Below are positions 32,782-42,720 of a DNA stretch of 64,000 bases, piece after piece. Both the position numbers and the translations under genes were made by a program. The DNA lies in NCBI GenBank assembly GCA_012861695.1, contig JAAOOA010000589.1, positions 124,001-188,000 on the forward strand, given 5' to 3'. Below the pieces are notes generated by a model. It did no database searches. It was not told where the DNA came from and saw nothing but the letters and a program-made list of their open reading frames with translations. Each line of letters begins with the position of its first letter. Positions within the stretch are counted from its first letter, which is position 1. The stretch comes from Trematomus loennbergii (lineage: Eukaryota > Chordata > Actinopteri > Perciformes > Nototheniidae).

Positions 32782-33442
32782 TCAGTCCTCTCCAAACCAA
32801 CAGACAGGACGTCCATCACACGGAGGTTTCTCCCTGAAGTCTCTGCAGCTCTCTGGACACCACGCTGTCTCAATCCGTCCACACTGAATATGAGAGGGGA
32901 AAAATGAAAATAATAAATGCTTTAGACAATAAGAAATATAAAGTTGACTGTTGAGTTGCTCAGTTTTTTTAGATTGTCAATACTATTACTGTATAACTAA
33001 TATCTCAGGTTAAGAGGCACCTTCAAATAAAGATTGGTCTTTAAATACATTTTGTCTTTTGAATTGTTTGTCTAAAGTCAAGGATCTAGAACTGGTACTT
33101 ATAGTTTTAATGATACAGTCTGGTTATAATGCTGTTTGGAGGCCTCACAGGTAAGAGCACTAACTAGCTATCATCACATGTACCTTAGCTTAACTTAAAT
33201 GTATTAAACGTATAATTAAGTGATGGCAAAATATAAATAACTAATGTCATGCAAACATATTAATATTTGCTTGATTCCAGTGTTGCATTTAGCACATTGC
33301 ATACAAACGTTAAGGGATTTTAAGATTCTGAAGTATTATGCTAAAAACTCAACTTAGATTATTATTTATAGTTTTGCTGAATAGTCTCATGTCCGCTTAC
33401 CTTAGAAACGTAAATGCGACGGCAGTGTGCAGATGGGGACAT
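32782..33442 (-). CDS. Predicted two-exon, Cys-rich micro-ORF (~47 residues), convergent to the neighbouring gene
   Basis: On the minus strand exon 1 (33442-33401) begins ATGTCCCCATCTGCA (MSPSAHCRRIYVSK) and ends at AAG|GTAAGC. An acceptor CTCTCATATTCAG at about 32890 leads into exon 2 (32883-32782), which stays in phase and encodes CGRIETAWCPESCRDF, then PPC, PVCW and a stop. AATAAA on the minus strand is near 32585-32590. Seven Cys in ~47 residues is unusual, but there is no signal peptide and no family match that I know. Its 5' side (33590-33680) is GC-rich with a CRE-like TGACGTCA at about 33640, part of a repeat end. It could be a non-coding or TE-derived transcript. Confidence 0.25.
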
Positions 33443-33599
33443 GTTAGCTTAGCTTGGTAGCTTGAGCTAGCTCTGGACTTCCAGCCGGAGGCAGCAGGTC
33501 CCGCCTCGGCTCCGCCTCTTTGCCCTTATTTGGAGCAGGCTGGAGCAGGCGGGAGTGGAACTCTGACGCCACTGTCGAGCCGTTAGTGGCCGACTCCGC

Positions 33600-33690
33600 C
33601 TACTAAGGGCTTCTCGGCAACTCTGCAGAATCCTATGGGTGACGTCACGGACCCTACGTCCATTTATATACAGTCTATGGTTCCGCCCAA
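33600..33690 (-). repeat. ACCATAGACTGTATA-type repeat end with a CRE-like site
   Basis: Read on the minus strand: ACCATAGACTGTATATAAATGG, then GTAGGGTCCGTGACGTCACCC. A shorter match in the opposite orientation is at 31001-31023. They may be the two ends of one element (31001-33681, ~2.7 kb) or separate fragments. No target duplication was found. Confidence 0.5.
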
Positions 33691-34599
33691 GGATGTGTGC
33701 TCAGCCCCCTCCTCTTCACCCTACTGACCCACGACTGCACACCCACCTACAGCTCCAACCACTTCATCAAGTTTGCGGATGACACAACGTGGTGGGTCTC
33801 ATCAGCAACAACGACGAGACCCACTACAGGAAGGAGGTGAACCAGCTGGCCACGTGGTGCATAGACAAAAATCTATTCCTTAATGTGGAGAAAACAAAGG
33901 AGATAGTTGTCGACTTCAGGAGAACCTCAACCCAACACCCCCACCCCCTGACAATCAATGGTGGAGCAGGTGAGCAGCACCAAATTCCTGGGGGTGCACA
34001 TCACCGAGGACCTTTCCTGGAGCAACAACACCACGTCACTCGCCAAGAAAGCCCAGCAGCGCCTCTACTTCGTCTGCAAACTGAAGAAATCAGGAGCTCC
34101 CACACCCATCATGCACACCTTCTACCGAGGCGCCATCGAGAGCATCCTCAGCAGCTGCATCACCTTGTGGTTCGGAAGCTGCACAGCATCGAACCGCAAG
34201 ACACTGCAGCGCATCGTGAACACTGCTGAGAGGATCATCGGTGCCTCACTCCCATCACTCCTGGACATTTATAACACCCGCCTCACCCGCAGAGCACTCA
34301 GCATTGTGGGTGACCCCTTCCATCCCTCCAACTGCCTCTTCACCCTCCTGCCATCAGGGAGAAGGTTCCGCAGCCTGAGGTCGAGCACAACCCGACTGAA
34401 AAACAGCTTCGTCCACCAGGCTGTCAGGAGGCTGAACTCTCTCTCCCCTCTATCTCACCTCTCCACCCTGCCCCCACTGGACCAGGACTTTAACACCCCT
34501 ACACACACAGACACAAAAAATCCAGCACCAGTCACAGTCACTTTTACGCTGCTATGGACAATTTTGCACTCCCTTTTGCACTACGTGCATCATCATTCT

Positions 34600-36650
34600 T
34601 TATTATTATTTAGTGGGAATGCTGATACAGCATTCCAACTACTTGTTCTTCTACGGACAAATTCTTTATTCTTAATCCGCTGGGTTATTTTGACGCTCTT
34701 CTGCTCCCACATTCCACATCGCAGAAACTTCATTCAAACATCAAAACGTTCAGCACGATCGGGACAAGTACACAAAAGCAGACTTCAGACGCTCAGGGTC
34801 CTTGACATGCTTCACGCGTTGAAATTTCATCGATATCTGTTACCGTTCTTCAACAAAACGTTCACATGTATGAGGTTTATCTCTAATTCAGAACATGGAA
34901 AGGCTCTCCTCTCACTGATTACTGCACATCACTATGGAAACCTTTGATCTCTGGGCTCAAGCACAGGTGTTTCATAATGTTGTTAGCTCAAACATAAACA
35001 CCTGTGTGTTGGAGATATGACATGATGGTGTCATAACTCCAACTGACATGCTCAGAACGCCACCAAACATCACATGATGGTTAACAATGTGGCCCTGAAC
35101 AGCTCTACATCAAATCTGATGTTACGTAATGTGGTGTTACTATGGCAACGCATCCCTCGCCATAAAACACGATGTCGCTGTAACTCCAATGGACACGGTC
35201 CGATTGTCCCCCAATCTTCACCTGTATATCACCTCTCCATGCCTCAATAGCTCTACGTTAAATCTGATATCTCACCCTATTTGTTTCCATGGAAACGCAT
35301 CCCTCGCCAAAAAACAAGATGTTGTCGAGATACCTATGCAAATGGTCAAAACAGCACCAGACTTCAGATCATGGTTAATGGTCCGGCCCTCAACAGCTCT
35401 ACGCCAAATCTGAGATCTCACCATAGGCTATTTCCATGGAAACGCATCCCTCGCCATAAAACACGATGTTGTCGTAACTCATATGAAAATGGTCAAAACA
35501 CCACCAGACTTCAGATGACAGTTAATGGTCCAGCCCTCAACATGTCTATGTGCCATTAGTGAGTTTTCCTCAAAAGCTGTTGCCATGGAGTTATAGCAAT
35601 ATCGTGTTTTACGGCGAGGGATGCGTATCCCTCGCCGTAAAACACGATATTGCTATAACTCCTATGAAAATTGTCAAAAAGTGCTCAAACTTCACGTGTG
35701 CTAACAGTCCAGCTATGAAGACATCACATGACAGTTTTCAGATTTCTTCAAATTCCGTTGCCATGGCAACACAATGCTCGCCATGAAACACGGTTTTCTC
35801 ATAACTTCAGTGAAAATGCTCCAAACGGCCCAAAACTTCACAGGTTTGGAAACGATGCGGCCATCAACACATCTAAGCGTATTATGGGGTGTCATCAAAT
35901 ACCGTTGCCATGGCAACAGATCATTCGCCATCAAGTTAGTTCAAAAGTTTGCGGTTCAAATAGTCTGCTGCTTTTCCAAGCCTTTTTACTTTATTTTCTT
36001 CTCTTATCACACATTCAAGCCCCCAGTGTTCATGTATCTTTTCAATCTAAATTCTTCACTTTCTTCTTACACATTACATTTCAGCATAGCAGTTTAGCGT
36101 CAGCTTTTCAGCATAAAGCATTCCCACTAGCAATTTCTGCAGGAATTATATTCTCTAGTTAGTGCGAATGTTGTTTACAGCATTCCACTATAGTTCTTCA
36201 AATCTTTATTAGTATGAATGCTGTTTACAGCATTCCACTATAGTTCTTCAAATCTTTATTAGTGCGAATGCTGTTTAGAGCACAAAATATTCAGCCTTTT
36301 CAGCACATGATGGGAAACTTTCAATTTTTCAAAATATTTTATACTTTTTGAAATATTCAGCTTTTTAAACTCTTTTTTAAACATGTAACTCAATGGGGGG
36401 GACCTTCAAATCCTCTTTTACCTACATCTTGCGCCAAATGCTACTCCTTCCACATACTTTCAGCTAGAGACTTCATTCCAACTTTAAAATGATCACAAGA
36501 CCTTCTGCTATAAAACGTGTTCTTCAGATTTTTCATATCTTTTACACTTTTTGAGATATTTAACTTAGTTTGGAGCTTGGTAAAGAGGCTTTCTTCAGAT
36601 TTTAACATTAGTGTTATTTCTTCAGGAATTGCATTATCTATTTTATATGT
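34600..36650. mobile_element. Hairpin-rich tandem repeat element inserted in the LINE 3' UTR
   Basis: A 34-bp LINE segment (GCTATGGACAAT...TTGCACTAC) is present on both sides, at 34551-34584 and 36659-36692 with two mismatches. The insert has GTGGGAATGCTG/CAGCATTCCAC hairpins at both ends. Its centre (35140-35930) is a run of ~125 bp diverged units, each with CCATGGAAACGCATCCCTCG and AAACACGATGTTG. A ~50 bp unit with the GAATGCTGTTTACAGCATTC hairpin is repeated 2.5 times at 36150-36280. The family is unknown to me. Part of it (35654-36166) recurs inverted at 56005-56514. Confidence 0.65.
35587..35662. repeat. Perfect 36-bp-arm palindrome with 4-base loop
   Basis: The left arm 35587-35622 (starting GGAGTTATAGCAATATCG) and the right arm 35627-35662 are exact reverse complements around GCGT. 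The arms correspond to one end of the surrounding tandem unit, so one unit has been inverted head-to-head. Confidence 0.95.
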
Positions 36651-36899
36651 ATCCTGCTGCTATGGACAATGTTGCACTCCCATTTGCACTACATCTTCTT
36701 TTTTATATATATCCTTGCTTACTTGAAATAAACGGTGATTTTGTGTTTTTTTTGTAAATTATTGAGTCTTCTTGAGACTGTGGGAAACAGTATTTCGATC
36801 TTTCTGTGTGTACAAACATATTTTGAGATTGACAATAAAGTTGACTTTGACTAAAGAAGAAGCACATGTAGGTTACCCTTATTTCGTGTCTTTTTCCGA

Positions 36900-37630
36900 T
36901 TCTTTTGTCATGGCCACAGCCAGACCATGACACAGCCAACAGGCTGCTTTACATATTATTTCACATGATTAAACAAGAAAATCAAAGATTAATAATGAAT
37001 AGAATAATCAATAAATCATACAATTATAAAGAGTATATTTATAACTGGGGTCCTTTGTATTTGTATATACTTGATAAAGCCATTTCAATCAGGAAGACAT
37101 GTTTTGATGTAACATATATATATTTATATCCAAGAAATACACAGATGAATGTAATGGTGTTTGGTGATTAGACCCCGTTGTGTGGGAGGGGAATACCGAG
37201 CCGATAAAACCAGACCTGGGGTCTAGACACCGGTGGTGGTGAAGGCATGAAGGGATTGATGGAGGTCTGAAGAGGAGTGGTTTAGCTTGACTTGGACCCT
37301 GGTTTCAGAGAAATGGAAGGTTAAAGTGGTGGAGGAGGGCTGCGTTGAGTCACATGACAGCTGCCAGGAGGGAGAGAGCAGATTTAACGGTTTGACGATG
37401 TTCTATGATTGGCTTGTGGGATAGAAACGAAAGTGATAGGTTTAGCTGGGGAGTGAACGCCCCTGATCGCTGATTGGAGGGGTGAGCGTAGTAAGAAGGA
37501 AATATGTGAATGACGATATATGACGGTCTTCCTGGTTGAACTTGCGCTGAGCTTCATATGTTGTTATTCAAATCAAATCAGTCATATAAATATGACAGTT
37601 CGCCTTATTCCAACATTTCAAGATTAACCT
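36900..37630. other. No gene; partial copy of the inverted-repeat arm at its start
   Basis: About 36980-37100 resembles 54005-54110 in direct orientation (AATCAAAGATTAAT, GGGGTCCTTTGTATTTG). The rest, up to 37630, shows no recognisable feature. Confidence 0.4.
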
Positions 37631-37637
37631 AGGTTCT

Positions 37638-38079
37638 TGTTGGGAAAATACTGAATGTACTCTTCTAATATCAGAGTAGCATGTGATAACAAAGGCCCTA
37701 CGTAGCTGTGTACGTAACAGGATGTATGATTACCTAGAAGAGCGTCAGGACACACTGTTTTAGGCATATGATAGCTATGTGACAACGATTAACATGATGA
37801 TTCAGCCTCTATGGAGATAGACATATGACTGTCATGTTTATTGCTTATGTGGGCCTTAGCTAATCTGAACTAAACATTGAATATTGCTTTGAACCGGTAT
37901 TCTGCATCTTGTGACTGTAACACTCTCTTGTATATAAGGCATGTGAAGGACACTGATCTGATAACTATTTGTCCCATGCAGCTATGTATGTGATGACTAC
38001 TTCCATTCTAATACATGTAATAAATACATGTATCCTGATAATGAAGACCAAGCCGGTGACGAGTGATATTTTCCTAACA
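37638..38079 (+). mobile_element. Solo LTR with 5-bp target duplication GTTCT
   Basis: 442 bp starting TGTTGGGAAAATA and ending TATTTTCCTAACA (inverted ends with TG...CA), flanked by GTTCT at 37633-37637 and 38080-38084. A TATA box (TATATAA, 37931-37937) and AATAAA (38019-38024) lie in the order expected for U3-R-U5 on the plus strand. No internal retroelement sequence remains nearby, so it is a recombined remnant. The family (ERV or Gypsy) cannot be decided. Confidence 0.88.
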
Positions 38080-38274
38080 GTTCTCCAGAGAATACAATGA
38101 ATAGAGTGATATCCTTCATACTATCCCATGTCATCATGACACATACAAACAGTATACAATACATGATTTGTATTCCATACATTTAGTAATAGCATTGTTT
38201 GAGGGAGCCTGACAACAAGAACTTGACCAATCTTTAAAAAATCGTGAGGCCCTGCATGCTCAGAGACCCGAGTC

Positions 38275-40030
38275 CTCCTTCAGTATATCAGACTGATCTG
38301 CTGCAGGCTCCATGTTTTCCCCACTAGTCTACAGATGGAAATGAGGCATTGTTTCTTTCGTCTTGGCGTGGACAGGAACAATAATGTGAACCATGTCTCT
38401 ATGCTTTGCACATAACTTAGACCTATGTGCCTAGTCGTCACACATCACATATGATGAGTCAGCTCTCTTCAGCATCAGCCATGCTACATGTTGGTTAGAG
38501 CTGTGCAGGAAAGTGTTAACGCCTGGGGGGTAAAGCTCAAAATGTATAGAAACAAAAGCTGAAGCTGGGTGAACTGATCAAAGGCTGTTTTATTCCTGAT
38601 GTCTCCCTGAAATGTATCATCGACCAATGAGTGAATCAAACCAGCAGTAAGGCCAAATCAGGCCAGGGGAGCAGAGTGGGGGGCGGGGCGGCTGTTTGAT
38701 TACTGATGTGTCATTATTAGAGACATAGGATAGTTTGAAGAATATCACTTTTTTTGCATCCTATAGAAAAACTAGTTATATTTAAAGAACATTGGAATAA
38801 TAAATAGAAGGCTGGATGTCATCTTCATATCTGATTTGAATGAACAACACAACCAAAGGCTTTATAACACACATACAAATACTAGGCACCCAAGTGTATA
38901 TATAAATACTGTATATAATTGATCATTCATTTATGATTCATCTTTGATTTATCCATCTAATAATTGAACATTTTAATTTAAATCATGTTAAAATGTTGCA
39001 TAGAAACCTGTTAGCTAATGGCATCAAAGTATCTACTGTGTTATTAAAAGATTATGTAAAATACAAACAATGTGTTAAGAATGAAAAAGTTTGACATAAT
39101 TATAAAAATGAAAATAATAGTTATATAATATTTCTGGATCTCTTAATCTATGCTTTGTGTCCTTCCCTTCACACAGGTACACCATAGGGCCCCATTCTGA
39201 CGGCCATTTTGGCTGCAGGTTAGCTGTTAGAGGCTGGTGACAGCAGAGGCTGAAGTGAATAGTCAAAGATAACTATTTTTATGAGAACATAGCAGTCTCT
39301 GGTAAATATAAATTACATTTTTGGGTGATTGGGCTCTTTAGTTAAAAAATGACAGAAAAGTATAAATATACCTTTTGCATTTTAAATGTCCTTTTCTATT
39401 TCTGCCTTTGGTTCATTAAAGGTGGGGTAGGTAAGTTTGAGACACCGGCTCAAGATACACTTTTTGTTATATTCCATGGAATGCTCTTAACATCCTGATA
39501 GCAATGCATATCTTAAGTGCTTTGACAAAAAATCCATACAAAAATGTCATCTGTGGAAGCCGTAGTACTGTAAAAAGCACGACCAATCATTTTAGCCGGC
39601 CCGGCTAAAATAACTGGATGGCCTACCTGTCTGTCAGCCTTCCATCTGTGCACAAACTTATCTCGTGCCCTCATTGGTCATGTTCGTGTGTGTTGGAGGA
39701 GGGGCTCTGTAAGGAAGTGGCAGATTTGTTCCGGCTGTGTATTTTCAAATTCTAGAGCACTCAAGCGGGTTTCTCCAAAATTACCTACCCCACCTTTAAC
39801 TGTTAATATTACAAGGATGGTAAGAGGTATTGATATAATTTGCTTTGCTTTATTGTATGCTATACCTCTCTGTGAACATCCAAGTCAAATTTGGTGACAT
39901 TCTGGTCATTATTTCCAATACATGGGATAAGGCCCCCCTTCAAAACATGGTTGTGCTTTGTTCTACCTCGGGTAGGGTATCTCGAAAACTAAAGCCATTT
40001 TGGGGGGTTTGTTCCTCTACTTATAATCCT
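38275..40030 (+). repeat. Left arm of a large inverted duplication
   Basis: Matches 52955-54645 in inverse orientation with roughly 8-10% differences, e.g. CTGATCTGCTGCAGGCTCCATG, GAACCATGTCTCTATGCTTTG, TTAGAGGCTGGTGACAGCAG and TACCTCGGGTAGGG. A further 25 bp (GCATTGTTTGAGGGAGCC, near 38197) pairs with 55464-55485 beyond a hAT insertion in the other arm. There is no convincing ORF. Confidence 0.85.
39420..39795 (+). mobile_element. TTAA MITE in the left arm
   Basis: The inverted ends AGGTGGGGTAGGTAA and TTACCTACCCCACCT lie between TTAA 39416-39419 and 39796-39799. 376 bp, non-coding, piggyBac-like by target choice. Confidence 0.9.
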
Positions 40031-42600
40031 GTACATTATAAATTGCAAAATGTACAGTTTTCCACCTAAAGATTTTGGTTGTATGTGTCATGTGACATGA
40101 AAAAATAATAATGCCTTGGATTTCAACAAAACCCATCCATTTAATTTATTAACAGAACTATTTGTCTGTTTTCTGAAGAAATGCAAAATTGATGTAAGAA
40201 AACTGGAAACCCAATAAAGTTAATTACAAAATATTAGCACTGCAAGTTTCTACGACATTTGACATAACAGGTTATATGCAATTTTGCGAAGGAGACAGCT
40301 GTATTTAACTAACATAACATTTATTCAACAGAACACACACCAACCTATATAATAGATACTAACTTGCAACCTCGACATAAAAAATAAATAAATGTAGACC
40401 GACTATGTAATAGAGGGCAGTCAAACATGACTTGTGTTTTAATATGAACCCACGGATTGTATGATAGCAAAGATAAGAAAGAGCATGTTTAGCAGGAAGA
40501 ATATATTTGGCATGACGACGACTATTTGGCTATGTGCACTGAGTAAAAGAAAGATGAATAGAAAATGTCAAATATAAGCATTTGAGACTGGCCTTGCAAT
40601 TGACAATTGTGACTTAAATGACATTTAAGCCTGTAATCAAATTCTGTTATAAATTCTAAATTATCTATTCCCAAATCAACATTATGCGCAGTCTTTTATA
40701 TCTTATGATTAATATTAATCACGTCCAAACAAGTTACTTTTTGCATTAAGTAATAACCTGTCCTGGTTCGACAGCAATGACATTACATTTCCAATTTGGA
40801 GAATCTTAAATTGCATGACTCAAGATTGACATACTGTACATCACTGTGTCCTCTATGCTGCTCCTCCAGTCAGTGTGGAGGTCGGCTGATGCACAGGCAG
40901 CTATGTGTCTGACTATGATGCAGGAGAATGGTAAATCCATCCCATCATAGAGTCATAGACATTGTTATTAGTTCACTGACACTCTGGCGATTATGTTTTT
41001 GGACACTGGAAAGTTGAACTTCAACAAAGAACAGGAACTTCAACCTACTGCTGCAATAAGGGAGGCTGTGCACCTGCAATGAAACAAAAAGCCGAGAATA
41101 CAAATCTTTTGTAATCCACAAAGTATAACAGAAAGATGAACCTAACATTTTCATACCACTGTCAGGCCAAATAAACAGTGAACAAACTGTTGAAAAACAG
41201 GACTCTACTAGATGTGTGGATGATGTTAAGGCCCACAGCAGCACTCTGGGCTGGAACTATGACAGGAAGCTTTAAAGCTGGGCTCAACTTCCACAGCTTG
41301 CTGACTCAGCAATGCTGATAAAGCTAGTGACTCACCAGTATCTCAATGTATAGGATGAATTTGTCAGCGGACCTAAAGGGTGTTCTCCAATAAAGTGGCC
41401 ACTCAGTGTATTTTACCACTCTATAATATTTTAGTTGTCTGTCACAGGCACCCATTATACCTGATGTCTTAAACCATGGATACCAAAATGAATTTCAATA
41501 ATATTCAAACGTTGCTTGCATTGCTGCATTTCAGAAAATTCTGTTAAAGTAGTTTTGTTCCACTACAAGCGCATGATCAGCACCTGCACTCAAAATTGTA
41601 GAAGCGTATGCTCTATTCCCGTTTCAAAGCCTTAAGTATCCAGTTTGCTTTGGGAAGCATTGTGGATGGAGGAGGATACGCAGAAACATCTTCTTCCTCC
41701 ATCAAGCCCAGCAATTGGGCGAGGAAGTAAAAGCACCTGCTTGTACTGCTTTTTCAGCATGTGATTGACAGTTGGTTTAAATATTTTAAAGTTCACTGTT
41801 ATACGAGTAAACATGTGGAGACGGCAGGTAGGTGTGGTTTGGGCTGACAATGAAACTTGCAAATCCCAAAAGATGTCAAACACAGTGAATGACTACATTT
41901 TTCATTGAATATGATTCAGAACATTTAAATGTACTACAAAGTTTAAATATCGGTGTTGACTAAACAATTAAAATGTCACATTAGGTCAGAATCACAGCCG
42001 CTGGTAACAAGTCACGTTGTTAATGAAATAATCTGAAAGACACAAGGATGTAGACAGTGAGACCAACTGGGAGCCAAGGCTCTTAAGGGTTTATCTTTTC
42101 ACACAAGGGAACTGTGTTAAGTCTTAAGGAAAGTAAATGAAAATCTAAATGTAAGTCATATGTCTGTGCCTGACTAAATGTAAGTCATACGTCTGTGCCT
42201 TTCTATAACAAACAGAACACTCTTCCCTTGGGGTTAATCCAACCAATCTGTTATGTACCGGAAATGGCTGGACAGCAGATCGACCAGTTTGACCCTAAGG
42301 TACAACTCCCACTGAGAGTCATTTACATCATAAACACGAGATTTTTAAACAGGTTGTCAAGAGTGTAATCAGGTAACAAATGCACTTCAATGAGCTAAGG
42401 TTCAAGAAACAAAATTAGTTAAATTCAATGCACACATGTATGAGTATTCTCCTCAAATAAAATGAAAAGCTTAACATTCAAAATAATATCCACCTGTATG
42501 CACCTACTTCTGCTAACAAAGTTCTAAATCACCTCGCATGCTACGCTCAGGAGGGCCAAGTTGATATCCTATGACCTAAGCTCTCAAGGAATTGAATGGG
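40031..42600. other. No gene recognised; region downstream of dedd
   Basis: AT-rich sequence. Short open frames at 41244-40945 and 41883-41632 (minus) have no motif. Some of it could be 3' flank of the minus-strand dedd gene, whose poly(A) signal is at 42619-42624. Confidence 0.4.
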
Positions 42601-42618
42601 AAGCAAGAAGTCCTTTAG

Positions 42619-42624
42619 TTTATT
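42619..42624 (-). terminator. Poly(A) signal AATAAA of dedd
   Basis: The minus strand reads AATAAA about 100 bases after the dedd stop codon (42723-42721), a usual distance for a short 3' UTR. Confidence 0.6.
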
Positions 42625-42720
42625 TTCAGGCACCTCAAACGACACAAACACATCTCACGCAGTTCCCTGGGGGGTCCACAGCAGCGTTCTGCTGCACAAT
42701 TCCACCAATAGAGAGTGTGC

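Larger units (their letters stand above)
33688..36855 (+). mobile_element. LINE 3' half (RT end to tail), interrupted by a 2 kb repeat
   Basis: The plus-strand translation shows CVLSPLLF-like text, motif C FADD at 33772-33783, then GLISNNDETHYRKEVNQL, LNVEKTKEIVVDFRR, and after a frameshift near 33960 FLGVHITEDLSWSNN, LSSCITLWFGSCTASNRKTL and RTAERIIG-type C-terminal text to about 34480. The 3' UTR resumes at 36659 and ends with GACAATAAAGTTGACTTTGACT. The order and motifs are those of Rex1/CR1/L2-type (Jockey-like) LINEs. The 5' part, including the endonuclease, is absent; the copy begins at a junction with the CAGTCTATGG repeat. Confidence 0.8.

Noticed and set aside
35129..35559. Repeated plus-strand frames (HGNASLA..., FPWKRIPR)
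   Set aside because: Translations of the ~125 bp tandem repeat; unit differences break the frames.
38079..38110. Direct similarity of 38083-38120 with 55273-55310 (GAATA-AATGAATAG-GTGATAT)
   Set aside because: Short, AT-rich and in the wrong orientation for the inverted arms; treated as chance.
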